In this document: in pieces, positions 25,423-32,662 of the stretch | How the letters are laid out: the number at the start of each line of letters is the position of its first letter | Numbering within the stretch: the stretch's first letter is position 1 | From: Micromonospora solifontis | Lineage (GTDB): Bacteria > Actinomycetota > Actinomycetes > Mycobacteriales > Micromonosporaceae | Length of the DNA: 64,000 nt | Assembly (NCBI RefSeq): GCF_003725545.1 | Contig: NZ_RJLN01000018.1 | Coordinates: forward strand, 1 to 64,000 | Direction of reading: 5' to 3' | Translations under genes and position numbers: made by a program | Notes under the pieces: model-generated | Databases searched by the model: none | What the model was told of the DNA's origin: nothing | Seen by the model: the letters and a program-made list of their open reading frames with translations, nothing else

Positions 25423-26139
25423 ATGCAGCGCACCTCCACCGATGTCAATGGATCCGGCACCCCGCCCGAGCCGCCCTCCGGCCGGCGCACCGGGCGCCGG
25501 GACCGCTGGGCCGAGCATCGCGAGCAGCGCCGGCAGGAGCTGATCGGAGCCGCCGTGCAGGCGCTGCTCCAGCACGGCCCACAGGTGGACATGGACCAGG
25601 TGGCGGCCACCGCCGGGGTGACCAAGCCGATCCTCTACCGCTACTTCGCCGACAAGTCCCAGCTCTGGTTGGCGGTCAGCGAGGTCGTGGCCGCCCGGGT
25701 CGTGGACACCGTCGCCCCCGCCGTGGAGCGGGTGCGCGAGGAGCGGGCCCTGGTCGAGGCGACCATCGACGCGTACCTCGGGATCATCGAGTCGGAGCCG
25801 ACGCTGTACCGCTTCCTCATGCACCAGGCCGGCCACCCCGGCATCCACCAGGTCGTCGCCGGCACCAGCCGGCAGGTGGCCGCCGGGCTGGCCCGGGTGA
25901 TCGGCGACCGGCTACGCGCCCTCGGCCTGGACGCCGGCCCCGCCGAGCCATGGGCGTACGGCCTGGTGGGCTTCGTGCAGGCGGTCGGCGACTGGTGGAC
26001 CACGCACGGCCAGCCGATCCGCCGGGCCGCGCTCACCGACTACCTGACCACCCTGCTGTGGAGCGGCATCGAGGGCGTCCGGCGCGGCGCCGACCTGGCC
26101 CCGGAGCTGACCCGCGCGCACGAGCGGATCGACCGGTGA
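25423..26139 (+). CDS. TetR-family transcriptional regulator
   Basis: 238 aa, ATG at 25423. The N-terminal helix-turn-helix is LIGAAVQALLQHGPQVDMDQVAATAGVTKPILYRYFADKSQLW (about 35-78). The C-terminal ligand domain is mostly helical with VGDWWTTHGQPIRRAALTDYLTTLLWSGIEGV. The gene starts almost at the operator, so its message may be nearly leaderless. It should repress itself and the divergent diiron oxygenase gene. It overlaps the downstream DUF4873 gene (GTGA). Confidence 0.93.
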   Translation: MQRTSTDVNGSGTPPEPPSGRRTGRRDRWAEHREQRRQELIGAAVQALLQHGPQVDMDQVAATAGVTKPILYRYFADKSQLWLAVSEVVAARVVDTVAPAVERVREERALVEATIDAYLGIIESEPTLYRFLMHQAGHPGIHQVVAGTSRQVAAGLARVIGDRLRALGLDAGPAEPWAYGLVGFVQAVGDWWTTHGQPIRRAALTDYLTTLLWSGIEGVRRGADLAPELTRAHERIDR

Positions 26140-26411
26140 GCTGGCACGGTCCGGCGTGGATCGCCGACACCGAGGTACGGCTGCACGGCAGCGGACGCTG
26201 GGAGCCGGTCGACGGCCGCTACCACTGGGCCGGCCGGATCGAACCCGAACCCCGGATCGTCCGGCTGCTCCGCTCCGGCCGCCGCGACGTGGTGGTACGC
26301 GTCGGCGACCGGACCGCCCCGGGCCGGCTGGTCGAGGTAGACCCGTGGGGCGGGGTCCGGGTCACCGGGGTCGGCGCGCCGCCCTGGCCGGCGGAGGCGG
26401 ACGAGGGGTGA
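26136..26411 (+). CDS. DUF4873-like small protein
   Basis: 91 aa, GTG at 26136 overlapping the TetR stop. The pattern (WIADTEVRLHGSGRWEPVDGRYHWAGRI, then beta strands DVVVRVGDRTAPGRLVEVDPWGGVRVTGVGAPP) fits my recollection of DUF4873, a small beta-rich domain often found alone or fused to flavin monooxygenases. Function unknown. Its coupling to the TetR gene and closeness to a diiron oxygenase suggest a role in the same small-molecule oxidation. Confidence 0.6.
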   Translation: MSWHGPAWIADTEVRLHGSGRWEPVDGRYHWAGRIEPEPRIVRLLRSGRRDVVVRVGDRTAPGRLVEVDPWGGVRVTGVGAPPWPAEADEG

Positions 26412-26454
26412 GCTGAGGGGCGTACCGTCTTCCGCGGGTGAAGGGAGGCGGCGC

Positions 26455-27153
26455 GTGACGCCAGCGACGGCCACGGTGCTGCTGGTCTTCGGTCGCGGGG
26501 TGGTGGCCGACCGGGACGGCTACCGGCTCAGCGCGGAGAGCGCGGCCCGGGTCGACGCGGCGGTCGCCTACGTGACCGCGCACGCCGACGCGTTCCGGCG
26601 GGCCGCGGCGGCCCGGATCGTCTGCACCGGCGGGTGGCCGCACGGCTTCCCGGCAGCGGCGTGCCCGCCGGCGGGCTGCCGCGAGGGCGAGCTGATGCTG
26701 GCCCGGGCCCGGGCCGCCGGCCTCGACCGGTATGCGCGGCTGCACGCCGAGTCCCGCTCCCGGACCACCCTGCAGAACCTCGTCCACACCGTCCAGGACG
26801 GCCTCCTCGCCGATCAGGCGTTCGGCCCGGCCCGACCCCTCGGCCTGGTCTCACACCCCTGGCACCTGCCCCGGGTCCGGTTCCTCGCCGGCAAGGTCCT
26901 CGGGCTGACCGGCCCGGCGCTGCTCGACATCCCGACCCCGGGCGCCACCGCCGGCCGGGACCGGCGACGCGAGCGCGCGCTGCGGGCCGCCGCCCACCTG
27001 GGCTACCTCGGCGTCCACGCCCCCGCGGACCTGCTGCGCCGGGAGCGCCGCATCGCGACCCTCCTCGGTGGACGGCGGCGCGGCCACGCCGGTGGTTGGC
27101 CCGCCCGCGCCCCGGGTACAGCGGACGGCGATCGGCCCGGCGGGCGGCGCTGA
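26455..27153 (+). CDS. YdcF/SanA-like DUF218 protein
   Basis: 232 aa, GTG at 26455 with GGAGG 8-12 nt upstream. The DUF218 core is ATVLLVFGRGVVADRDGYRLSAESAARVDAAVAYV, then RIVCTGGWPHG, EGELMLARARAAG, LHAESRSRTTLQNLVHT (the conserved ESRSRTT...N motif) and LGLVSHPWHLPRVRF. No membrane helix. Members may act on envelope precursors or nucleotides; the role is unsettled. The final ~35 residues are Arg/Gly-rich and poorly conserved-looking. Confidence 0.75.
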   Translation: MTPATATVLLVFGRGVVADRDGYRLSAESAARVDAAVAYVTAHADAFRRAAAARIVCTGGWPHGFPAAACPPAGCREGELMLARARAAGLDRYARLHAESRSRTTLQNLVHTVQDGLLADQAFGPARPLGLVSHPWHLPRVRFLAGKVLGLTGPALLDIPTPGATAGRDRRRERALRAAAHLGYLGVHAPADLLRRERRIATLLGGRRRGHAGGWPARAPGTADGDRPGGRR

Positions 27154-27199
27154 TCGCCGCCGGCGACCGCCCCGGCGGCAGCGACGGTCGGGAGGTCCC

Positions 27200-27928
27200 G
27201 TGATCGTTCTGGTGCCGGTGTACCGGCCGGGCAGGCAGCTGCTCGACCTCCTCGACGACCTGGCCGGGGTGGGACGCGGCTGGCAGCCCGTGGTGGTCGA
27301 CGACGGCAGCGGACCGGAGGCGGGCGAGATCCTCGACGCCGCGCGGGCGCACGGCGCCGAGGTGCTGCGCCGCCGGGTCAACCGGGGCAAGGGGGTGGTG
27401 CTGAAGACCGGCTTCCGGTACGTCACCGCCACCCGTCCGGGACGGGACGTGGTCTGTGTGGACGCCGACGGCCAGCACCGCGCCGGGGACGTCGTCCGGG
27501 TGGTCGACCGGATGCGCGAGACCGGCGCCCTCACCCTCGGGGTACGTCGGTTCTCCGGCGACGTGCCGCTGCGCAGCCGGGCCGGCAACGCGCTCACCCG
27601 GGACGTGTTCCGCCTCGCCACCGGGGTGCCGGTGCGGGACACCCAGACCGGGCTGCGGGCGTACCCGGCCGGGCTGCTGGACTGGCTCGGATCCGTCCCG
27701 GGCGAGCGGTTCGAGTACGAGATGAACGTGCTGCTGCACGCGACCCGGTCGGGCCACCCGATCGCCGAGGCGCCGATCGCCACCCGCTACCAGGCGGACA
27801 ACGCCTCCTCGCACTTCTCCGCGCTGGCCGACTCGGTCCGGATCTACGGTCCGCTGCTGCGGTTCGCCGCCGGCCGGCTGCTGGGCCAAGTCCACCGAGC
27901 CGCCGCGCAGCACGGGTCCGGCGCCTGA
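27200..27928 (+). CDS. family 2 glycosyltransferase (DPM-synthase-like)
   Basis: 242 aa, GTG at 27200 with GGAGG 5 nt before. GT-A fold signatures: LVPVYRPGRQLLDLLDDL, VVVDDGSGPEAGEI, NRGKGVVLKTGFRYV, CVDADGQHRAGDV (the DAD metal-binding motif), DTQTGLRAYP and GERFEYEMNVLL. No transmembrane tail, unlike many polyprenyl-phosphate GTs. It would transfer a sugar from an NDP- or polyprenyl donor in envelope synthesis; the acceptor is unknown. It follows the DUF218 gene with a 46-nt gap. Confidence 0.85.
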   Translation: MIVLVPVYRPGRQLLDLLDDLAGVGRGWQPVVVDDGSGPEAGEILDAARAHGAEVLRRRVNRGKGVVLKTGFRYVTATRPGRDVVCVDADGQHRAGDVVRVVDRMRETGALTLGVRRFSGDVPLRSRAGNALTRDVFRLATGVPVRDTQTGLRAYPAGLLDWLGSVPGERFEYEMNVLLHATRSGHPIAEAPIATRYQADNASSHFSALADSVRIYGPLLRFAAGRLLGQVHRAAAQHGSGA

Positions 27929-27929
27929 C

Positions 27930-27960
27930 GGGCGGCGGCCCGCGGGACGCGCCGCCGCCC
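27930..27960. terminator. bidirectional terminator hairpin
   Basis: A 10-bp stem GGGCGGCGGC/GCCGCCGCCC between the GT2 stop at 27928 and the convergent stop at 27968. Confidence 0.65.
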
Positions 27961-27967
27961 GGGTCGG

Positions 27968-28171
27968 TCACGGATAGCCGACCAGGTTCACCGGCACGGT
28001 GTCGGTTCCCTGCGCGGCGCCACCGGTGTCGTTCATGACGTGGGTGATCCTCCCGTTGCCGCCCAGCGAGACGGTGAACAGGTCGTGGAACCGCACGCCG
28101 GCGACGGTGGGCGCCTCGAAACCGTGGTACGCCCGGCAAGGCCGTGCCGGCCGACCCGGGTCGACCACCAC
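27968..28171 (-). CDS. short hypothetical protein or gene remnant
   Basis: A 67-aa frame from a GTG at 28171, between the bL36 stop (28201) and the terminator. It contains CRAYHGFEAPTVAGVRFHDLFTVSLGGNGRITHVMND, which has the look of the last strands of a SnoaL/NTF2-type domain. No good ribosome site is seen. It could be a remnant of a larger gene whose 5' part was lost, or read-through from bL36. I cannot assign a function. Confidence 0.3.
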   Translation of the reverse strand: MVVDPGRPARPCRAYHGFEAPTVAGVRFHDLFTVSLGGNGRITHVMNDTGGAAQGTDTVPVNLVGYP

Positions 28172-28200
28172 GGCCTCGACCCGGGCCGTCTCGGCCCGAC

Positions 28201-28323
28201 TCAGCCCTGCCGGGCTTTCTGCCGCGGATCGGCCTTGTTGAGCACGAAGAGCTTGCCGCGGCGGCGCACCACGATCGAGTTCGCCTTGCGCTTGAGGCCG
28301 CGGAGGGAGCTGCGGACCTTCAT
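28201..28323 (-). CDS. ribosomal protein bL36, cysteine-free (C-minus) paralogue
   Basis: 40 aa, ATG at 28323, reading [20 protein letters not shown] and ending [12 protein letters not shown]. This is the YkgM-type bL36 lacking the CxxC...CxxxxH zinc ligands of the canonical form. It is a component of the large ribosomal subunit near the peptidyl-transferase region. Such C-minus copies are usually made under zinc limitation (Zur control), sparing zinc. I found no clear Zur box in the ~90 nt upstream. It stands alone, far from ribosomal operons, as is normal for the paralogue. Confidence 0.93.
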   Translation of the reverse strand: MKVRSSLRGLKRKANSIVVRRRGKLFVLNKADPRQKARQG

Positions 28324-28416
28324 CCGGGTCACCCCGTTCCGGTCGGATTCTCGGCTGTCCGGTACGCGTACCCGGCCGTGGCACGCCCATGCCCGGTCGT
28401 CAGGTCGGGCGGGCGA

Positions 28417-28995
28417 TCACCCGCCAAGATACGGCTCCAGCAGTTCGTGGGCGAGGCGACGGGCCTTTCGCTCCGGCGTCCCGTCCTCGATCATCCGGGT
28501 GAGGGCGAAGACGACGGACTGGATGACCTCGGCCATCCGGACCGGGTCCGGCGCGCCGTGCGCGCGCAGCGCCGCCTCCAGCGGCGTACGGAGCTCGTCG
28601 TGCAGCAGCTTGCTGGAGGTGGCGAGGGTGTCCGGACGCCCGGCGGCCGCCAGGGCGCGGACCAGGGCGTGGTCCCCGCGGGCGACGAGGTGCAGGTTGG
28701 CGTCAACGTACGCCAGCACCCGCCGGCCGGCGTCGGCGTGCCGGTCCATCTGCTCCGTCACGTACGCCGACCAGCGGGGAAACGTGTCGGCGATGACGGC
28801 GTCGAGCAGGTCCTCCCGCGACTTGAAGTAGGAGTAGGTGCTGGACCGGGCCAGCCCGGCCCGCCGCGCCACCTCGGCCAGGCTGGGCGGCTGCTCGGCG
28901 GGGTTGCGGGACAGGAGGCCGCGTGCCGCGTCCAGCAGGGCCGCCCGTTGCGCGGCGCGGTGCTCGGCCACGGTGGAAGCCTGGATCTTCGGCAA
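28417..28995 (-). CDS. TetR-family regulator of the adjacent ABC system
   Basis: 192 aa, ATG at 28995. HTH: LLDAARGLLSRNPAEQPPSLAEVARRAGLARSSTYSYFKSREDLLDAVIADTFPRW (about 18-72). The C-terminal ligand domain ends VRMAEVIQSVVFALTRMIEDGTPERKARRLAHELLEPYL. Last gene of a three-gene minus-strand operon (permease, ATPase, TetR; 60-nt gap). The palindromes upstream of the permease gene are its likely binding sites, giving negative feedback. Confidence 0.92.
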   Translation of the reverse strand: MPKIQASTVAEHRAAQRAALLDAARGLLSRNPAEQPPSLAEVARRAGLARSSTYSYFKSREDLLDAVIADTFPRWSAYVTEQMDRHADAGRRVLAYVDANLHLVARGDHALVRALAAAGRPDTLATSSKLLHDELRTPLEAALRAHGAPDPVRMAEVIQSVVFALTRMIEDGTPERKARRLAHELLEPYLGG

Positions 28996-29055
28996 GCGCT
29001 CCTCCTGAATCCGGCGTCGGTGCTCGCCCGGGACGGCGGGCCGGGTGGTCCGGAG

Positions 29056-29769
29056 TCAGCCGTGCCGGCTCAACCGACCGTCGACCATCTCGTACACGGT
29101 GTCACAGTGCTCGAGGACGTCGTGGTCGTGGGTGACCATGACCACCGCGACCCGGCGCTGCTTCGCCTCGCGGGCGAGCAGCCGGACGACCTCGTGACTG
29201 CGGGCCCGGTCGAGGGCCGCCGTGGGTTCGTCGACCAGCAGCAGCCGGGGTTCGGTGACCAGGGCCCGGGCGATGCCGACCCGCTGGCGTTCACCGCCGG
29301 AGAGCTGGTGCGGGCGCCGGTCGGCCTTCTCCGCCATGCCGACCTCGGCGAGCAGGTCCCGCGGATCCCGCCGGCCGCGGCGACCGCCGGACGCGAACTG
29401 CAGCGGCAGGCGCACCTGGTCCCGGGCGGTCAGCGCGGGCAGGAGGTTTCCGGACTGGAAGACGAAGCCGATGTGCTCCCGCCGCAGGGCGGCCCGGGCC
29501 CGCTGGCCGCCGGCGGTGAGGTCGTGACCGGCGACCAGGACCGTCCCGGCGGTCGGCCGGGTCAGCCCGCCGGCGACGGCGAGCAGGCTCGACTTGCCGG
29601 CGCCGGACGGGCCGACCACGGCGGTGAACTCCCCGGGCGCCACCGTCAGGTTCACCTCGTCGAGGGCGCGCACCAGATCCGGTCCGTCCCCGTGCTGCAG
29701 GGACACGTCCCGCAGGACCAGCCCGTGCCGGCGGCTGGTGTCCGGCTCCACGGCGGCGATCGCGTTCAT
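29056..29769 (-). CDS. MacB/LolD-type ABC transporter ATPase
   Basis: 237 aa, ATG at 29769 overlapping the permease stop (ATGA). Walker A VGPSGAGKSS, Q-loop FVFQSGNLLPALT (the MacB/LolD-type sequence), signature QLSGGERQRVGIARAL, Walker B LLLVDEPTAALD and switch His VMVTHDHDV. It drives a FtsX-type permease. These systems extrude or mechanotransmit rather than import; the substrate is unknown. Confidence 0.93.
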   Translation of the reverse strand: MNAIAAVEPDTSRRHGLVLRDVSLQHGDGPDLVRALDEVNLTVAPGEFTAVVGPSGAGKSSLLAVAGGLTRPTAGTVLVAGHDLTAGGQRARAALRREHIGFVFQSGNLLPALTARDQVRLPLQFASGGRRGRRDPRDLLAEVGMAEKADRRPHQLSGGERQRVGIARALVTEPRLLLVDEPTAALDRARSHEVVRLLAREAKQRRVAVVMVTHDHDVLEHCDTVYEMVDGRLSRHG

Positions 29770-30896
29770 CGGTTTCCTCCCAGCGCGGTCGCGGGTTCGA
29801 CGGAGACGACGCGGGCCACCGCGACCGCGGCGCCGACCAGGCCCAGCAGGATCAGCCCGGCCGCGGCGGCAGCGATGTCCGGGGCGCTGAGCGCGAACGG
29901 GACCCCGCCGCCCGTGATGAAGGCGCCGAGGCCGACGCCGACGGCCGCGCCGACCGCGACCGCGCCCACCATGAGGATGAGAGCCTGGACCAGCGCGTCG
30001 CGCAGGACCCAGCCGGCGGGCGCGCCCATGGCCCGGAGGATCGCCACCTCGTGCTTGCGCTGGATCACCCAGACCGCGAAGAACGCCCCGGCGACCAGGG
30101 CGGAGATGGCGTAGAGGAAGCCCTGGATCAGGCGCAGGGTGGTGCTCTCCGCCGTGTAGCCCGGGGAGGCCCCGTACGACTGCTCGAGGGTCAGGCTCTC
30201 GGTGCCGGCCGCGGCGTCACCGGCGGCCAGGTCGAGGGTCCGTCCCGGCTTCGCCCGCAGGGCCACCGCCGTGCTCTCCCGGGTCGCCCGGTCGGGCAGC
30301 ACGCCGCCCGGCCCGACCCCGGCCTTGATCCGCTGCCAGGTGTCCAGCGGCACGAAGGCCACGTCGACGTGGCCGAAGGTGTGCTGGCCGGTGGTGACTC
30401 CGACGACCGTGAGCCGGGTGCCGATCCGGTCCAGCGTGACGGTGTCGCCGACCCGGAGGCCGGCCGTCACCGCCGTCGTGCTGACCACGATCCCGTCCGG
30501 CGTCGACAGGCGCGAACCCTGGCTGACCGGCGGGGCGAGGAACGAGTCCGGCTCGACCCCGAACAGCGCCAGGTCGATCTCGACGCCGCCGTCGCTGCGG
30601 GCGTTCACCAGCGAGTTGCCGTACGGCGTGGCCGCCGCCACGTCGGGTCGCTCGCGCCAGGCCCGTACCGCGTCGTCGTCCACGACGCTGCGGGAGAAGG
30701 CGGCGTCGTGCTGGACGTGCTTCTCGAAGGCGAAGGCGGTCACCGGCAGCTTCTGCAGCCCGGACACGCCGTCGTTCACCAGGCCGACCGACAGGCCGGA
30801 CAGCATCACCATCAGCACCGCGATCAGCGCGATCACGGCACCCATCAACCCGAACCTGGTCCGGGCGAAGGCCAACTCCCGCAGCGCCAGGAACAT
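29766..30896 (-). CDS. FtsX/MacB-type ABC transporter permease
   Basis: 376 aa, ATG at 30896 (MFLALRELAFARTRFGLMG). TM1 is at about 17-40, a large extracytoplasmic domain of ~210 residues follows, then three C-terminal helices (LIQGFLYAISALVAGAFFAVWVIQRKHEVAILRAMGAP, ALILMVGAVAVGAAVGVGLG, IAAAAAGLILLGLVGAAVAVARV). The frame is open further upstream but those codons fall inside the operators, which supports this start. First gene of the TetR-regulated operon. Confidence 0.9.
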   Translation of the reverse strand: MFLALRELAFARTRFGLMGAVIALIAVLMVMLSGLSVGLVNDGVSGLQKLPVTAFAFEKHVQHDAAFSRSVVDDDAVRAWRERPDVAAATPYGNSLVNARSDGGVEIDLALFGVEPDSFLAPPVSQGSRLSTPDGIVVSTTAVTAGLRVGDTVTLDRIGTRLTVVGVTTGQHTFGHVDVAFVPLDTWQRIKAGVGPGGVLPDRATRESTAVALRAKPGRTLDLAAGDAAAGTESLTLEQSYGASPGYTAESTTLRLIQGFLYAISALVAGAFFAVWVIQRKHEVAILRAMGAPAGWVLRDALVQALILMVGAVAVGAAVGVGLGAFITGGGVPFALSAPDIAAAAAGLILLGLVGAAVAVARVVSVEPATALGGNR

Positions 30897-30915
30897 CAGG
30901 CCGCACCTCGCCATC

Positions 30916-30958
30916 TTGTCGACATCATGTCGGCATGTTATCGACATGATGTCGACAA
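30916..30958. promoter_or_regulatory. paired palindromic TetR operators
   Basis: TTGTCGACATCATGTCG (30916-30932) is exactly complementary to 30942-30958, with a 9-nt spacer. Each arm also contains its own odd palindrome CGACAT-N-ATGTCG (30920-30932 and 30942-30954), centres 22 bp apart, i.e. two helical turns. They lie 20 nt upstream of the permease start. Confidence 0.85.
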
Positions 30959-30979
30959 CATCGTCGGCGGGGTGGTCGC

Positions 30980-31000
30980 TTGCCGACATCGCGTCGGCAA
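30980..31000. promoter_or_regulatory. third, diverged operator copy
   Basis: TTGCCGAC-N5-GTCGGCAA, a perfect 8-bp inverted repeat sharing the CGAC/GTCG half-sites of the two operators at 30916-30958, 26 bp further upstream. Confidence 0.65.
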
Positions 31001-31013
31001 CGCCCCTGGGGCC

Positions 31014-31046
31014 CCACCGGACGCCCAGGTGCCGGGCGTCCGGTGG
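31014..31046 (-). terminator. terminator of the esterase gene
   Basis: A perfect 13-bp stem (31014-31026 with 31034-31046) and 7-nt loop, 10 nt past the stop at 31056. It insulates the operators of the next operon. Confidence 0.8.
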
Positions 31047-31055
31047 AGCCGGCCG

Positions 31056-32423
31056 TCAGGCGACCGTGCAGGGGGCGCCGTTGAGGGTGAAGGACGAGGG
31101 CTCTCCGGTGTTACCGGTGTGGTTGGCCTGGAAGCCGATGTCCACCGACCCGTTCGCGGGGATGGTCGCGTTGTAGGAGACGTTGCGGGCGATGACCGCG
31201 CCGCTGGTCGGGGCGTAGGTGGCGTTCCAGCCGTTGGTGATGGTCTGGCCACCGGGCAGCGTGAAGGCCAGGCTCCAGCCGTTGACCGCCGCCGTCCCGG
31301 TGTTGGTGATCGTCACCGACGCGGTGAGCCCGGTGTTCCACGCGTTGACCACGTACGCCACCCGGCACCCACCGGCGGGCGGCGGGGTCGACGGCGGCGG
31401 GGTGCTGGGCGGCGGAGTGCTGGGCGGCGGGGTCGACGGCGGCGGCGTGGTCGGCGGCGGGCTGCTCGGCGGGGTGCTGCTGTCGAGGCCGAAGAAGCGG
31501 ATCGCCTGGGCGGCGTCGACCGGCAGGTTGTGCGTCACGCCCTGCATGCTGATCGCCTCGACCGGCGCGGTGCCCCCGGTGCCGCCGTACCGGGTGCGGG
31601 TGTACCCGGACTGCGGGGTGTCGGTGTACGTCGGGGTCTGGCTCAACCCGTTGACGTTGGTCCACTGCTTGATCTCTTCGGTGAAGTTCTGGTAGCGCAG
31701 CGTCTCGTCGCTGGTCCCGTGCCAGAGCTGCATCCTCGGCCGCCGCCCGGTGTACCCCGGGTAGGCGCCGCGCACCAGGTCCCCCCACTGCTGGGCGGTC
31801 TTGACGATCAGGCCGTTGGCGCAGTCGCTGTTCCACTCCGAGCCGTTGGTGGTGGCGAAGCAGCCGAACGGCACCCCGGCGAAGGCGGCGCCGGCGACGA
31901 ACACGTCCGGGTAGTCGCCGAGCAGGACGTTGGTCATCATCGCCCCGGACGAGGTGCCCGTGGCGAAGATCCGGTTCGGGTCGACGGCGTAGCGCTGCCG
32001 GACGTAGTCGACCATCGACTTGATGCCGACCGGGTCGCTGCCGCCGTCGCGGCGCAGCGCCTGGGGCGAGGAGACGTCGAAGCACTTGCTGCTGCGGGTC
32101 ACCGAGGGGTAGACCACGATGTAGCCGTACCGGTCGGCGAGGGACGCGAACTGGGTGCCGGAGTACATCGCCGGGCCGGACCCGGTGCAGTAGTGGTTGA
32201 CCACCAGCAGCCCCGGCCGCGCGGCGACGGTGTCCGGCACGTACAGGTACATCCGCAGGTTGCTCGGGTTGGCGCCGAAGTTGGTGACCTCGGTCAGTGC
32301 GGCCGCCGAGGCCGGCGCGGGCAGCGCGAACGCCGCCAGCGCGGCGAGCACGGCGGCGATCAGCGCCGCGCCGAGGATCTTCATCCTCTTTCTCACGGCG
32401 GGCGGGCGGGGCGATGGGTGCAT
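31056..32423 (-). CDS. secreted CE1/PHB-depolymerase-like esterase with C-terminal CBM2
   Basis: 455 aa, ATG at 32423 with AGGAG at a good distance. A basic N-terminus and Ala-rich signal peptide end at about 40 (PAPASA-A). The alpha/beta-hydrolase has nucleophile Ser in GTSSGAMMT, Asp in LWHGTSDETLRY and His in GVTHNLPV. The opening (ALTEVTNFGANPSNLRMYLYVPDTV) is typical of acetylxylan/feruloyl esterases annotated as PHB depolymerase family. Six Pro-rich units link to a C-terminal CBM2 (NAWNTGLTASVTITNTG, NGWSLAFTLP, NGWNATY). It probably de-esterifies plant xylan near cellulose. The opposite strand upstream carries a long palindrome shared with a divergent gene. Confidence 0.9.
   Translation of the reverse strand: MHPSPRPPAVRKRMKILGAALIAAVLAALAAFALPAPASAAALTEVTNFGANPSNLRMYLYVPDTVAARPGLLVVNHYCTGSGPAMYSGTQFASLADRYGYIVVYPSVTRSSKCFDVSSPQALRRDGGSDPVGIKSMVDYVRQRYAVDPNRIFATGTSSGAMMTNVLLGDYPDVFVAGAAFAGVPFGCFATTNGSEWNSDCANGLIVKTAQQWGDLVRGAYPGYTGRRPRMQLWHGTSDETLRYQNFTEEIKQWTNVNGLSQTPTYTDTPQSGYTRTRYGGTGGTAPVEAISMQGVTHNLPVDAAQAIRFFGLDSSTPPSSPPPTTPPPSTPPPSTPPPSTPPPSTPPPAGGCRVAYVVNAWNTGLTASVTITNTGTAAVNGWSLAFTLPGGQTITNGWNATYAPTSGAVIARNVSYNATIPANGSVDIGFQANHTGNTGEPSSFTLNGAPCTVA
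31378..31467. repeat. 15-bp linker repeats in the esterase gene
   Basis: Six consecutive 15-bp units beginning GGCGGCGG encode the [S/V][T/D]PPP linker. They are similar in length and structure to the linker repeat of the GH5 gene. Confidence 0.85.
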
Positions 32424-32587
32424 GCGATCTCCTGAGGTGGTGGGAAAGCCGCGCAGGGGTGCCCTGCCACCTGCGTGCCCGCCGACGAGGCGCCATGACG
32501 GCGGCCCGGACCCTCGGAGACGAGATAGACGACCGCAGATCTAAGCGGTCCGAGTTGGAGTCTAGGGCGCGCCCCGGCGGCCGACAA

Positions 32588-32616
32588 CCACCTTCCGGAA
32601 GGCTTCCGGAAGGTGG
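32588..32616. promoter_or_regulatory. 29-bp perfect palindrome in a divergent promoter
   Basis: CCACCTTCCGGAAG, one G, then its exact complement. It can also be read as two tandem copies of CTTCCGGAAGG. It lies 165 nt before the esterase start and 47 nt before the serine hydrolase start on the other strand. No T-run; more like an operator than a terminator. The binding protein is unknown. Confidence 0.7.
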
Positions 32617-32662
32617 CCGCGGGCGGTCGGCCGGAGTCACCGGGCCCGGGTACGGTCGGCAG

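Noticed and set aside
27968..28390. One 140-codon minus-strand gene
   Set aside because: Its 5' two-thirds run out of frame through the bL36 gene, which is a certain gene. Only the last ~67 codons have protein-like character.
29766..30989. Longer N-terminus for the FtsX-type permease
   Set aside because: The extra codons consist of the operator palindromes, and MFLALRELAFARTRFG is the family-typical start.
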